DNA of 64,000 nucleotides from ASV31 sp965229765 (GCA_965229765.1 CBDDJT010000003.1:806001-870000), one strand, 5' to 3'; shown: positions 40,402 through 49,832, counted from the first letter of the stretch. A program made the numbers and translations. The notes: generated by a model from the sequence alone, not told the origin.

Positions 40402-42090
40402 TCAGGAATGCTCTTCCTCGGCCGTGGCAGCAAGAGCCAGATTGTAGGCCTTGAGCGCATCGACGTGGAAGAGAGCGCCGCGCAGATCGGGGGGCTTGTC
40501 GCCCGCGCCCGGCGCGATGACGGGAAGAAAGGCGACGCCGGCCTGCTCGAACACCGGCATCGCCGTTTCAAGGGTTGCGTTGGCGTCGATGTAGACGCCT
40601 TCTTCGATCAGTTCGCGGCAGCGCGCCTCGGACGCCATGCGCGGGTCGTCGGCGGGCCGCATGATGCCCGACACGCGCACCAGTGCCAGCAGGTAGGCCT
40701 GTGGCCCGGCGGCAAGGTGGACGCCGCGCCGTTCAAGCTGGGTCAGGAAGAAGGACCGGTGCACAAGTCGGGCGGATACGGCGGTGGAAATCGAGACAGC
40801 GACCATTACGGCAATGCCTGTCTGCCAGTCGCCCGTCAGTTCGAACACGATCAGCGTGGTCGAGATCGGCGCGCCGAGAACGGACGCGGTCACCGCCCCC
40901 ATGCCGGCCAGCGCATAAAGCGTCTCGGACCCCGAGACCTCGGGGAAGATGCCGGTGGCGATATGGCCGAAGGCGAGACCGGTCAGCGCCCCCAGCATCA
41001 GCGAGGGCGAAAACACCCCGCCCCCCATCCGGCCCGCGATGGTGATCGCCACGGCGGCGGTCTTGAGGATGGCGAAGATCACCGCCTCGTGCAGCATCAG
41101 GTTTCCGGTCAGCGCCTCGGACGTGGTCTCGTAGCCGACGCCGATGATGTGGGGGAACCAGATCGCCATGGCGCCAAGAAGAAGCCCGGCGATGGCCGGC
41201 CGCAGAACCGCGTGCAGGCCGAGCCGGCGCTGCAGCGCGGTGCCAAGGTCGTCGGTCCAGAAGATCGTGCGCATCAGCGCCACGGCCACGAGGCCCGACA
41301 CCAGCCCCAGAAGCAGGAAGGCGGGCAGTTCCACGTAGAAGGCAAGCGCGCCTTCCTCGACCAGCACGAATTCGGTGACGTCGCCGTATTCCAGCCGGTT
41401 GATGACGGTGCCCGCGGCCGAGGCGATGACGATGGGCGCAAAGGCGTGGATGGCGAAGTGGCGCAGGATGACTTCCAGCGCGAAGATCGCCCCGGCGATG
41501 GGCGCGTTGAAGGACGCGCTGACGGCGGCGGCCACGGCGCAGCCCAGAAGATCGCGCCCGGTGATTCCGTTGGCGTTGATCCTGTTCGACACCCAGCTGG
41601 AGATCAGGCCCGCGATATGCACGACCGGGCCTTCCCGGCCAGACGACCCGCCCGAGCTGAGCGTGATGAGCGAGGCCAGCGCGGACGTCAGGCCCGCCTT
41701 CTTCTCCACGCGGCCATCATTCAGCGCCGCGCCCTCGATCACGTCGGCGACAGAGCGCACCCGCCCGTCGTCGGTGCCCCAGTTCAGCAGCACCCCCACC
41801 ACCAGCCCGCCGCCCACAGGGATCAGCAGCACCCAGTACCAGGGCAGCGTTTCGGCAAAGCTGTGAAGTGTCAGGATATCCTCGGTGCCGTAAAGCGTGG
41901 CCTGAAGCGTCTCGATCCCCTTGCGGAAGAAGAGCGCGGCAAAGCCCGCCGCGATACCGATGGCCAGCGCGATGAACCAGAACGCCACCTGACGCGGTCC
42001 ATTGCGGCAGGTGACCTCCCACGCCTCAGACAGGCCCTTGCGGGCCTCGGCCAGGGACTGGCCGAAGGGTGACGGCGATGGGTCTGCCAT
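40402..42090 (-). CDS. ClC-family chloride channel/antiporter with C-terminal CBS region
   Basis: Membrane ClC protein of 562 residues. The selectivity motifs are present: SSGREGP, with the gating glutamate at residue 153, and GGGVFSPSLMLGA. The helix-G region is FNAPIAGAIFALEV: Glu206 is followed by Val207, whereas CLC-ec1 has Glu-Glu, so the internal proton glutamate is replaced by valine as in many eukaryotic channels. A C-terminal cytoplasmic CBS-like region (about 465-560, ending in GALFHVDALKAYNLAL) may bind nucleotides. The ATG at 42090 has GGAGAAGG upstream. The gene is divergent from the GlcD-like oxidase, with 92 bases between the starts. Confidence 0.92.
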   Translation of the reverse strand: MADPSPSPFGQSLAEARKGLSEAWEVTCRNGPRQVAFWFIALAIGIAAGFAALFFRKGIETLQATLYGTEDILTLHSFAETLPWYWVLLIPVGGGLVVGVLLNWGTDDGRVRSVADVIEGAALNDGRVEKKAGLTSALASLITLSSGGSSGREGPVVHIAGLISSWVSNRINANGITGRDLLGCAVAAAVSASFNAPIAGAIFALEVILRHFAIHAFAPIVIASAAGTVINRLEYGDVTEFVLVEEGALAFYVELPAFLLLGLVSGLVAVALMRTIFWTDDLGTALQRRLGLHAVLRPAIAGLLLGAMAIWFPHIIGVGYETTSEALTGNLMLHEAVIFAILKTAAVAITIAGRMGGGVFSPSLMLGALTGLAFGHIATGIFPEVSGSETLYALAGMGAVTASVLGAPISTTLIVFELTGDWQTGIAVMVAVSISTAVSARLVHRSFFLTQLERRGVHLAAGPQAYLLALVRVSGIMRPADDPRMASEARCRELIEEGVYIDANATLETAMPVFEQAGVAFLPVIAPGAGDKPPDLRGALFHVDALKAYNLALAATAEEEHS

Positions 42091-42182
42091 GCCTTCTCCG
42101 GCGCGGGCCCCCACCCCTTTGTCAGGCTTTCCCAGGCGGCCCGCTTGGCCTAGGGTCCTGTCGGCTGACACGGGGGGACAGG

Positions 42183-43556
42183 ATGACCATCGACGCCGCG
42201 CTTACCGAGATGTTTAACGTGATAGGCAATCGGCTGACACGTTCCAAGAGCGATCTGGACATTCATGGCCGGAGCGAGAGCCATTTCCCCCCGACGCCGC
42301 CCGATGCCGTTGCCTACCCCGAAACAACCGCCGAGGTGGCCGAGATTGTTGCCATATGCGCGCGCCATGGCTGTCCGGTGGTGCCGTGGGGCGTCGGCAC
42401 CTCCCTGGAAGGGCAGGCACAGGCCTTCCAGGGCGGGGTGACGGTGGATTTCACGCGGATGGACAAGGTGCTTGCCATCAATGCCGAGGACATGGACGTG
42501 GTCGTGCAGCCGGGCATCACGCGCGAGGCGCTGAACGAGGCCTTGCGGGCAACGGGCCTTTTCTTTTCCGTCGATCCCGGAGCCAACGCCACGATCGGCG
42601 GCATGGCGATGACGCGCGCCTCGGGCACCACGGCGGTGCGCTATGGCACGATGCGCGACAACGTCATGGCGATGGAGATTGTGCTGGCCGACGGACAGGT
42701 GATCCGCACCGGAACGCGGGCGCGCAAGTCGTCGGCGGGCTATGACCTGACCGCGCTGATGGTGGGCAGCGAGGGCACGCTGGGGCTGGCCACCGAACTG
42801 ACGCTGCGCCTGCACGGCCAGCCCGAGGCGGTGTCGTCGGCCGTTTGCGCCTTTGCCGCCTTCGACGAGGCGGTCGAGGCGGTGATCGAGACGATCCAGA
42901 TGGGCATTCCGATGGCGCGGATCGAGTTCGTGGACGCCGCCACGGCGCGCGCCTTCAACATCTACGCGGGCGCCAGCCTGCCCGAGGTGCCGCACCTGAT
43001 GGTCGAATTCCATGGCTCGGACCGGGGCGCGGCCGAGGATGCCGAACGCTTCGGCGAGATCGCGAAAGCCCACGGCGCCACGGGGTTCGACTGGGCGGTG
43101 AAGCCCGAGGACCGCACGCGCCTGTGGCGGATGCGGCACAACGCGGCCTATGCCTGCGCGGCCCTGCGGCCCGGGGCCCGGTCACTTGTGACGGATATCT
43201 GCGTGCCGATTTCGCGTCTGGCCGAGGCGGTGAACGCCACACGCGCCGACATCGACGCCTCGGCGCTGGAGGGGCCGATCCTTGGCCATGTGGGCGACGG
43301 GAATTTCCACGCGGTTATCCTGTTCGACGACGCAAGCGCGGCAGAGCGTGCCGAAGCGCTGCGCCTGTCGGGGCGGATGGTGGAACGCGCGCTGGCGATG
43401 GGCGGCACCGCCACGGGCGAACACGGGATCGGCGTTGGCAAGCTGGACTACATGGCGGCCGAGCACGGCCCGGCTTGGGGCGTGATGGGCGCACTAAAGC
43501 GCGCGATGGACCCGCTGAACATCCTCAATCCCGGCAAGATGGTGCGGCTGAATTGA
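42183..43556 (+). CDS. FAD-linked oxidase, D-lactate/glycolate oxidase type
   Basis: Flavoprotein of 457 residues in the GlcD/D-lactate dehydrogenase (cytochrome) group. The FAD-binding PCMH region begins PWGVGTSLEGQAQAF and continues VTVDFTRMDKVL. The C-terminal cap domain has the metal-binding HVGDGNFHAVILF, then GEHGIGVGKLDYM. It should oxidise a 2-hydroxy acid and pass electrons to the respiratory chain. It stands alone, without GlcE or GlcF partners. ATG 42183 has a GGGGGGACAGG site. It may use D-lactate or glycolate; an L-lactate dehydrogenase is encoded 18 kb away. Confidence 0.92.
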   Translation: MTIDAALTEMFNVIGNRLTRSKSDLDIHGRSESHFPPTPPDAVAYPETTAEVAEIVAICARHGCPVVPWGVGTSLEGQAQAFQGGVTVDFTRMDKVLAINAEDMDVVVQPGITREALNEALRATGLFFSVDPGANATIGGMAMTRASGTTAVRYGTMRDNVMAMEIVLADGQVIRTGTRARKSSAGYDLTALMVGSEGTLGLATELTLRLHGQPEAVSSAVCAFAAFDEAVEAVIETIQMGIPMARIEFVDAATARAFNIYAGASLPEVPHLMVEFHGSDRGAAEDAERFGEIAKAHGATGFDWAVKPEDRTRLWRMRHNAAYACAALRPGARSLVTDICVPISRLAEAVNATRADIDASALEGPILGHVGDGNFHAVILFDDASAAERAEALRLSGRMVERALAMGGTATGEHGIGVGKLDYMAAEHGPAWGVMGALKRAMDPLNILNPGKMVRLN

Positions 43557-43647
43557 CGCAGGCGGGGCGTGTCGGCGTCCGGGCGGGTCGCAATGACGCC
43601 TGTGAAATGATAGGGTTCCTGCAATTGGCAGGGAAAAGGGGCCGAAA

Positions 43648-43920
43648 ATGGCTCACAGGATTGTCCACATCCGACAATGCATGGGTGTGGTGGCCCTTGT
43701 GGCCTGTTTTTCAGGGGGCCCGGCGGGGGCGCTGACCGACTGGCGCCGCGACGGTCGCCCGGGTTATCCAGAGCGTGACATGGCCGAGGCGCTGGCCCGT
43801 GCCTTTACCGCAGCGGGCGCGCCGCGTGCCGGGCAGGCGTGGCGGATCGTGCAGGATCCCGACGGAGGCTTCACGCCCGTGTTCGAGGAGCTGGCCCCCG
43901 CGGACATGCCGACCAGCTAG
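43648..43920 (+). CDS. Small exported hypothetical protein
   Basis: Protein of 90 residues with an N-terminal signal-like segment (MGVVALVACFSGGPAGA) and the mature part beginning LTDWRRDGRPGYPERD. No family recognised. ATG 43648 has a GGGAAAAGGGG stretch upstream. The stop overlaps by 3 bases the convergent small membrane protein gene. It is 91 bases after the oxidase gene; whether it is cotranscribed is unclear. Confidence 0.55.
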   Translation: MAHRIVHIRQCMGVVALVACFSGGPAGALTDWRRDGRPGYPERDMAEALARAFTAAGAPRAGQAWRIVQDPDGGFTPVFEELAPADMPTS

Positions 43921-44309
43921 GATACCCGGCGAAAGAGAGGGATCGCGGCCGCGGCCAGCTGTCCGGCCAATCCCAGAAGCCCGGGCGGCGTGACCAGCTG
44001 GGCCAGAGCGCCTGAAAGCGGGATCTCGAACACCAGCCGGGCAAAGACAACTTCGCACAGGATCAAGACGATCATTGCGACGGCCCCCATGACCAGGCGC
44101 GGCGCGGCGCCCCGGTCCACAGGCCAGCGGCGCAGAACCCATCCCGAAAGTCCCCAAGCCAGCACCAGCATCAGCGGAAGTTCCAGCGCGACGGCGGGAA
44201 CCTCCCCGACCCGCGGCGCGAGCAGGATGGCGCGGGCGATACCAAGGACAAGCCCCGCCGCGAAAAGGACCGCGCCGTAGATCTCGCCAGCCTTGATCGC
44301 GGCGCGCAT
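43917..44309 (-). CDS. Small membrane protein downstream of recN
   Basis: Hydrophobic protein of 130 residues with four predicted helices (about 13-32, 42-60, 70-90 and 105-125). No conserved catalytic motif and no family recognised. It starts three bases after the recN stop on the same strand, so it ends the recN transcription unit. It overlaps the convergent small exported protein gene by four bases. Confidence 0.65.
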   Translation of the reverse strand: MRAAIKAGEIYGAVLFAAGLVLGIARAILLAPRVGEVPAVALELPLMLVLAWGLSGWVLRRWPVDRGAAPRLVMGAVAMIVLILCEVVFARLVFEIPLSGALAQLVTPPGLLGLAGQLAAAAIPLFRRVS

Positions 44310-44312
44310 GGC

Positions 44313-45962
44313 TCAGCCCGCCAAGAGGGCGCGCGCGGCGGCACGCGCCTCGGCAGTCACGGTGTCGCCCGAGAGCATCCGTGCGATCTCGTCCACGCGG
44401 TCGGGGTCGGCAAGCGCGGTGACGGTCGAGGTGGTCATGCCATCCTCTACCCGTTTCTCCACCCGCCAATGGTGGCGGCCGCGGGCGGCGACCTGCGGGG
44501 AATGGGTGACGACAAGCACCTGTGCCCGGTCGGCCAGCCCGGCAAGACGGCGGCCGACGGCATCGGCGGTGGCCCCGCCCACGCCGCGGTCGATCTCGTC
44601 GAAGATCATGGTGACAGCGGCGTTGCCGCCCGTCAGGCAGACCTTGAGCGCCAGAAGAAAGCGGCTGAGTTCGCCACCCGAAGCGATCTTGTTCAGGGGA
44701 CCCGCAGGGGCGCCGGGATTGGTTGCGACCGTGAAGGCGACGGCGTCGCGCCCGTCCGGTCCGGGATCGGACGGGGAGAAATCGGTGCGAAAGCTGGCCC
44801 GCTCCATCTTGAGCGGCGCGAGTTCGCCGGCCATGGCCGTGTCGAGGCGCACAGCGGCGTCGGTGCGCAAGGCAGAGAGCGCATCGGCGGCGGCGTCATA
44901 GGCGGCCCCGGCCTCTGTGACGGCGCGGGCCAGCCCGGCGAGATGCCCTGCCCCGCTGTCCAGCCGGGCGAGCTTTTCTCGCAAACCGGCGGCAAAACCG
45001 CCAAGGTCGTCGGGGGCGACGCCATGCTTGCGGGCAAGGCCGCGGATGGCGAACAGGCGTTCCTCTGTCTCTTCCAGTTCCCGGGGATCGAAATCGAGCG
45101 CGTCGAGCGTGTCGGCGACCTGTTGCTCGGCCTCGCCCAGTTCGTTGAGCGCACGGCCAAGCGCGGTGATGGCGGCGTCGAGCCGCCCGCCCGCGCCCTC
45201 GGCCGCGCCGTCAAGCCAGCGCATGGCATCGGTCAGAAGACCGTCGGCGCCGTCCGGGCCCAGCGCGGCGTGGGCGCGCGCGATATCCTCGCGGATGCGG
45301 CTGGCGGCCTGCATCAGGCGGCGCCGTTCATCGAGCGCCATGTCTTCACCCGGCTGCGGATCGAGCGCGTCAAGCTCGGCCACGGCGTGGCGCAGAAAGT
45401 CCTCTTCGGCGCGCATGGCGGCCAGCGCCGTTTCCGCGTCCGCCAAAGCCTGCCGGGCCCTGCCCAGCCCACGCCAAGCGGTGCGCGTCGCCTCCAGCGC
45501 GGGGCCAGCGCCCGCAAAGGAATCCAGAAGCTGACGATGGCCGCGCGGATTCAGAAGGCCCTTGTCGTCCTGTTGGCCGTGCAGTTCCACCAGCGTGTCC
45601 GAGATCGCGCGCAGCACCTCGCCGCTGGCTCTGCGGTCGTTGACGAAGGCGGTCTTGCGCCCGTCTCGGGTGTTGATGCGGCGCAGGAAAAGCTCGTCGT
45701 CCTCGGGCAGGCCCGCGTCTCGCAGGACGCTGCGGGCGGGATGGTCGGCGGACAGGTCGAAGACGGCCGTCACCTCGCCCTGCCCGGCCCCTTCGCGCAC
45801 CAGCGCGGCACGCCCGCGCCATCCCAACACGAAGCCCAGCGAATCGAGCAGGATCGACTTGCCTGCGCCGGTCTCGCCGGTCAGCACGTTGAGTCCCGGC
45901 TGAAACTCCAGTTCCAGCCGGTCGATGATCAGCATGTCCCGGATGTCGAGGCCGCGCAGCAT
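44313..45962 (-). CDS. recN: DNA repair protein RecN
   Basis: SMC-like ATPase of 549 residues that helps repair double-strand breaks. The Walker A motif is GETGAGKS near the start (ITRLELEFQ... LTGETGAGKS), the signature region is SGGELSRFLLALK, and Walker B is MIFDEIDRGVGG. The middle part is coiled-coil-like. ATG 45962. It follows bamD by 25 bases and precedes the small membrane protein by 3 bases. The bamD-recN neighbourhood is conserved in alphaproteobacteria. Confidence 0.96.
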   Translation of the reverse strand: MLRGLDIRDMLIIDRLELEFQPGLNVLTGETGAGKSILLDSLGFVLGWRGRAALVREGAGQGEVTAVFDLSADHPARSVLRDAGLPEDDELFLRRINTRDGRKTAFVNDRRASGEVLRAISDTLVELHGQQDDKGLLNPRGHRQLLDSFAGAGPALEATRTAWRGLGRARQALADAETALAAMRAEEDFLRHAVAELDALDPQPGEDMALDERRRLMQAASRIREDIARAHAALGPDGADGLLTDAMRWLDGAAEGAGGRLDAAITALGRALNELGEAEQQVADTLDALDFDPRELEETEERLFAIRGLARKHGVAPDDLGGFAAGLREKLARLDSGAGHLAGLARAVTEAGAAYDAAADALSALRTDAAVRLDTAMAGELAPLKMERASFRTDFSPSDPGPDGRDAVAFTVATNPGAPAGPLNKIASGGELSRFLLALKVCLTGGNAAVTMIFDEIDRGVGGATADAVGRRLAGLADRAQVLVVTHSPQVAARGRHHWRVEKRVEDGMTTSTVTALADPDRVDEIARMLSGDTVTAEARAAARALLAG

Positions 45963-45987
45963 TACATGCCCCCGAAACCGCCCCGTG

Positions 45988-46824
45988 TCAGAGCCAATCC
46001 CCGCGGACGGTCTGGCGGTAGACCGCGCGCAGCCAGCTATCGCCCGCCACCTCGGCCCGCAGGCCGCGCCCGGTCAAAAGCGCAAAGCCGTCCTGATACC
46101 AGTCGCTGGACTGGAAGTTGTAGCCGAGAATCGCCCCGGCGGTCTGCGCTTCTGCCTCCAGCCCAAGGGCAAGGTAGGCCTCGATCAGTCGGTAGAGCGC
46201 CTCGGCGGTGTGCGACGTCGTCTGGAATTCCTCGACCACGATGCGGAAGCGGTTGATTCCGGCCGTAAAGTGCTTGCGCTTCAGGTAGTAGCGCCCGATT
46301 TCCATTTCCTTGGCCGCGAGATGGTCGAAGGCCAGATCGAATTTCAGGATGGCCGAGCGCGCCCATTCGCTGTCGGGATAGCGTTCGATCACCGTGCGCA
46401 GCGCCTGCAGCGCCTGAAAGGTCAGACCCTGGTCGCGGCCGACCTCGTCAATCTGGTCGTAATAGCTGAGCGCCAGAAGATACTGGGCATAGGCCGCATC
46501 CTCGTCGGCGGGGTAGAAATCTATGTAGCGCTGCGCGGCAGAGCGGCTGCTTTCGTAGTCCTTGTCCTGGTGATAGGAAAAGGCCTGCATGATAAGCGCG
46601 CGCTTGGCGAGTTCGGAATAGGGGTAAAGCCTTTCGACTTCTGCGAAATACTGCGCCGCCTCTTCGGGGTCGCGGCGCTGTTCAAGCTCGTATTCGCCAA
46701 GGCTGAAGATGTCCTGGGCGGCCAGCCCTTCCAGGTCCTGGCCGTCTTCGGACGCACATCCGGCAAGCGTCAGCGCCGCCACACCGGAAAGAAACACCAC
46801 GCTTTGGAAGTTTGCCCGTGACAT
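45988..46824 (-). CDS. bamD: Outer membrane protein assembly factor BamD
   Basis: Lipoprotein of the BAM complex, 278 residues. The signal peptide ends in the lipobox TLAGC, followed by TPR-like repeats containing EYELEQRRDPEEAAQYFAEV, ELAKRALIMQAFSYH and LQALRTVIERYPDSEW, and the aromatic-rich C-terminus. It helps fold outer-membrane beta barrels. The ATG at 46824 was preferred to a TTG one codon upstream. It lies 105 bases after lpxC; recN follows after 25 bases. Confidence 0.95.
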   Translation of the reverse strand: MSRANFQSVVFLSGVAALTLAGCASEDGQDLEGLAAQDIFSLGEYELEQRRDPEEAAQYFAEVERLYPYSELAKRALIMQAFSYHQDKDYESSRSAAQRYIDFYPADEDAAYAQYLLALSYYDQIDEVGRDQGLTFQALQALRTVIERYPDSEWARSAILKFDLAFDHLAAKEMEIGRYYLKRKHFTAGINRFRIVVEEFQTTSHTAEALYRLIEAYLALGLEAEAQTAGAILGYNFQSSDWYQDGFALLTGRGLRAEVAGDSWLRAVYRQTVRGDWL

Positions 46825-46928
46825 CAAGCTATTGCCTCACCCATTCCGGTCTTGCGGCGTAGCGACCGCGCCGTTGAGGGATGGTCTAGCACAGAAAAAT
46901 TCGAGGCAAAACGCCCCTTGCAAGGGAA

Positions 46929-47867
46929 TCAGGCGGCGCGGGCAAGAACCGGCACATCGGCGCGCTTTACACCCATTCCGGGCAGGCGGCGGGCCATGTC
47001 GGTGTCGCAGGTTTCCATCCGAGTCGCGCCGGGCTGGGCGAAGACCGCGTGCAGCAGGCGATTGGTCAGCGCATGTCCCGCGCGATGGCCCGTGTAACGC
47101 CCGATCAGCGGCGCGCCGGCCAGCGACAGGTCGCCAAGGGCGTCGAGCATCTTGTGCCGGACGGGTTCATCGTCGTGACGCAGGCCGCCCGGGTTCAGGA
47201 CCCGGCCCCCATCGACCACGATGGCATTGTCGAGCGACCCGCCACGTGCCAGGCCATTGGCGCGAAGCATCTCCACGTCCGAAAGGCGGCCAAAGGTCCG
47301 CGCGGCGCAAAGCTCGCGCACGAAGGCGCCGTTCGCCATGTCCAGCCGCTTGCGCTGCTGGCCGATGGCTTCGTCCGGGAAGTCGATGCTGAAATCGATC
47401 TCAAGCGATTCTGCGGGGTCGAGCCGTGCCCAGCCGTCGCCTTCGCGCACCTCGACCGGCTTTACGATCCGCAGAACGCGCACGGGCGCGTCGAGCTTGC
47501 GCAATCCACGCGCCACGATGGCCGAGACAAAGCCCGCCGAGCTTCCGTCGAGCACGGGAAGTTCGGGGCCTTCGACGTCGACGATGGCGTTGTGGATGCC
47601 ACAGCCGGCAAGCGCGGCCATCACGTGTTCGACGGTCGAGACGCTGACGCCGGAGGCGTTCGAGAGGCGGGTGCAGCGGTCCATCGGATCGACCGAATCC
47701 CAGCGCGCCGCTATCAGCGTGTCCACGTCCGCAAGGTCCGTGCGCCGGAACCAGATGCCGTATTCGGCGGCCGCGGGACGCAGCGTGGCGCGCACGGGCT
47801 CACCGGTGTGCAAACCGATACCCGCAAAGCTGACCGGAGATTTGATCGTCGTTTGCAAAAACTTCAC
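46929..47867 (-). CDS. lpxC: UDP-3-O-acyl-N-acetylglucosamine deacetylase
   Basis: Zinc-dependent deacetylase that commits UDP-acylglucosamine to lipid A synthesis, 312 residues. The zinc ligands are His81 in VEHVMAAL, and His238 and Asp242 in VRHKMLDALG. The general base His265 is in GHRAGHALTN. The start MKFLQTTIKSPVSFAGIGLH is typical, and it is a GTG codon at 47867. It is located between ftsZ and bamD as in other members of this group. The gap to ftsZ is 231 bases and may contain its own promoter. Confidence 0.96.
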   Translation of the reverse strand: MKFLQTTIKSPVSFAGIGLHTGEPVRATLRPAAAEYGIWFRRTDLADVDTLIAARWDSVDPMDRCTRLSNASGVSVSTVEHVMAALAGCGIHNAIVDVEGPELPVLDGSSAGFVSAIVARGLRKLDAPVRVLRIVKPVEVREGDGWARLDPAESLEIDFSIDFPDEAIGQQRKRLDMANGAFVRELCAARTFGRLSDVEMLRANGLARGGSLDNAIVVDGGRVLNPGGLRHDDEPVRHKMLDALGDLSLAGAPLIGRYTGHRAGHALTNRLLHAVFAQPGATRMETCDTDMARRLPGMGVKRADVPVLARAA

Positions 47868-48066
47868 CCCGCCGCAGGCTTGCCGCCCGCTGATTTTTGC
47901 GCCCCCCGCGCGTTATGTCAGCTTATTGGACGCATCTTCGCTGCATTGCAACGATGCTCGTTGCGCCAAAGACCCATTGGCGGTTTGTTGCCGATAACAT
48001 GCAACACCGCTTTGCCTTTGATCTCTTTCAAGGAAACCGTGCAGCAGGGAGGGACGGGGGGCAGAC

Positions 48067-48089
48067 GGGGGCACCGGCACGGCGCCCCC
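48067..48089 (-). terminator. Possible stem-loop after ftsZ
   Basis: GGGGGC at 48067-48072 and GCCCCC at 48084-48089, with inner CCG and CGG pairs, form a GC-rich stem ten bases downstream of the ftsZ stop. No clear T-run follows on the minus strand, so this is a weak or factor-dependent terminator, or an attenuator before lpxC. Confidence 0.4.
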
Positions 48090-48098
48090 TTTGGCACC

Positions 48099-49742
48099 CT
48101 AGTTCGCCTGCCGCCGCAGGAAGGCGGGGATTTCTATACGCTCCTGATCGGGATCGGGGTCGGGCGCGCTGCGATAGTCCTGGGCATGGCTCGCGTCGCG
48201 CGCGGAGGGGGCATGGCGATCATGTGTTTCGCCGGCGTGGCCGGTCATCCGCCCGATAAGCGAATTGATCCCGAAGCGCGGACGTTCGCCCGCCGGCTCG
48301 GGCGCACGGGCCGGGCGCGTGGCCTGAAGCGGCATGGACTTGGGCACGTTGTTGACCGCGCGTTCAAGCCGCGCCAGCGCCTCGGGCGAGGGCGTGCCGG
48401 GACGTGGCGCGACGAAACTGCCGGGATCGCTGCTTAGCGGACGGGTGTCGGCAAACCGCGGGGCCTGCTGTTCCGGACGCGGCTGGTAGGCGGGCGGCGG
48501 CAGGCCGTCGTCCTCGTCCTCATGGGCCATATCGTGCTCGAAGATGTCCTCGACCTGCTCTTCGGCGGCGGCAGCCTGGGCGTCGATCTCGTCGAACAGC
48601 GTCGGCTCTTCGGCGGCATGGGCGGCCGGGCGCCGGGGCGCATAGTCGTCCATCGCCTCGTGCGCGGCGCGGGCGGCTTCGGGGTGGGCGGCCTCGACGC
48701 GCTCTTCCACCACCTCGGCAGGCTGCAACGGCTCGGACAGGCGGCGGCGCGGCACCGGGGTTTCGCGCAGGGTGGTCGATGCGTCGATGCCCGTGGCCAC
48801 GACGCTGACGCGCATCATGCCCTCCATCTCGGGGTCGAGCGTCGAACCCACGATGATGTTGGCGTCGGGGTCCACGACCTCGCGGATGCGGTTCGCGGCC
48901 TCGTCCAGCTCGAACAGTGTCAGGTCATGGCCGCCGGTGATGTTGATGAGCACGCCGCGCGCGCCTTCAAGGCTGATCTCGTCCAGCAGCGGGTTGGCGA
49001 TGGCCTTTTCGGCGGCCTGCACCGCGCGCTCGTCGCCCGACGCCTCGCCGGTGCCCATCATGGCCTTGCCCATCTCGTCCATCACCGCGCGGACATCGGC
49101 GAAGTCGAGGTTGATGAGGCCCGGACGCACCATCAGGTCGGTCACGCCCTTGACGCCCTGATACAGGACATCGTCGGCCATCGAGAAGGCTTCGGTGAAG
49201 GTGGTCTTTTCGTTGGCGAGACGGAACAGGTTCTGGTTGGGAATGATGATAAGCGTGTCGACCATCTTTTGCAGGGTCTCGACCCCCTGCTCGGCCTGGC
49301 GCATCCGCTTTGCGCCCTCGAACTGGAACGGCTTGGTCACGACGCCGACGGTCAGAACGCCAAGCTCTCGCGCGGCCTGCGCGATGATCGGCGCGGCGCC
49401 GGTGCCGGTGCCGCCCCCCATGCCGGCGGTAATGAAGCACATGTGCGCGCCGGCCAGGTGATCGACGATTTCCTCGATCGTTTCCTCGGCAGCGGCGGCC
49501 CCGACCGAGGGCCGCGCGCCTGCGCCAAGCCCCTCTGTCACCTTCACACCCATCTGGATGCGATGCGGCGCGCGGCTTTGCTGCAGCGCCTGTGCGTCGG
49601 TGTTGGCCACCACGAACTCGACCCCGTCGAGCGACTTCTGGATCATGTTGTCCACGGCGTTTCCGCCCGCGCCGCCGACGCCAAAGACAGTGATGCGCGG
49701 CTTCAGCTCTTCCCTGTCGGGCATCCGGAGATTGAGTGTCAT
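48099..49742 (-). CDS. ftsZ: Cell division protein FtsZ
   Basis: Tubulin-like GTPase of 547 residues that builds the Z-ring. It has the tubulin signature GGGTGTGAAP, GVGGAGGNAV at the N-terminal GTP site, and the synergy region with RVSVVATGID. The C-terminal linker is long (about residues 330-530), acidic in the middle (EDEDDGLPPP) and rich in proline and arginine, and ends in the conserved peptide RIEIPAFLRRQAN that binds FtsA and ZipA-like anchors. The long linker is normal for alphaproteobacteria. ATG 49742. The gap of 174 bases to ftsA is AT-richer and may contain a promoter. Confidence 0.97.
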   Translation of the reverse strand: MTLNLRMPDREELKPRITVFGVGGAGGNAVDNMIQKSLDGVEFVVANTDAQALQQSRAPHRIQMGVKVTEGLGAGARPSVGAAAAEETIEEIVDHLAGAHMCFITAGMGGGTGTGAAPIIAQAARELGVLTVGVVTKPFQFEGAKRMRQAEQGVETLQKMVDTLIIIPNQNLFRLANEKTTFTEAFSMADDVLYQGVKGVTDLMVRPGLINLDFADVRAVMDEMGKAMMGTGEASGDERAVQAAEKAIANPLLDEISLEGARGVLINITGGHDLTLFELDEAANRIREVVDPDANIIVGSTLDPEMEGMMRVSVVATGIDASTTLRETPVPRRRLSEPLQPAEVVEERVEAAHPEAARAAHEAMDDYAPRRPAAHAAEEPTLFDEIDAQAAAAEEQVEDIFEHDMAHEDEDDGLPPPAYQPRPEQQAPRFADTRPLSSDPGSFVAPRPGTPSPEALARLERAVNNVPKSMPLQATRPARAPEPAGERPRFGINSLIGRMTGHAGETHDRHAPSARDASHAQDYRSAPDPDPDQERIEIPAFLRRQAN

Positions 49743-49803
49743 GATGTTGTCCGCCTGCTCTTGATTGTGCGGCCTTTGCGGCCTGCTTTGCCTCTCGTGA
49801 GTG

Positions 49804-49832
49804 ATTCTATCGCGTGAACGGCACTACGTCAT
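49804..49832 (-). promoter_or_regulatory. Possible promoter between ftsA and ftsZ
   Basis: Read on the minus strand there is a -35-like ATGACG (49832-49827) and a -10-like TAGAAT (49809-49804) with a 17-base spacer, in the AT-richer gap upstream of ftsZ. Four and five of six positions respectively match the sigma-70 consensus. An ftsZ promoter here would be expected from other alphaproteobacteria; the exact site is a guess. Confidence 0.35.

Noticed and set aside
40009..42072. Plus-strand frame of nearly 690 codons opposite the RTX and ClC genes
   Set aside because: Spans two real genes on the other strand and an intergenic gap; arginine- and glycine-rich without any recognisable domain.
46915..46926. 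Perfect 12-base palindrome CCCTTGCAAGGG just after lpxC
   Set aside because: The two halves meet with almost no loop, so it cannot fold as a normal hairpin, and only a weak T-rich stretch follows. Kept only as a note.
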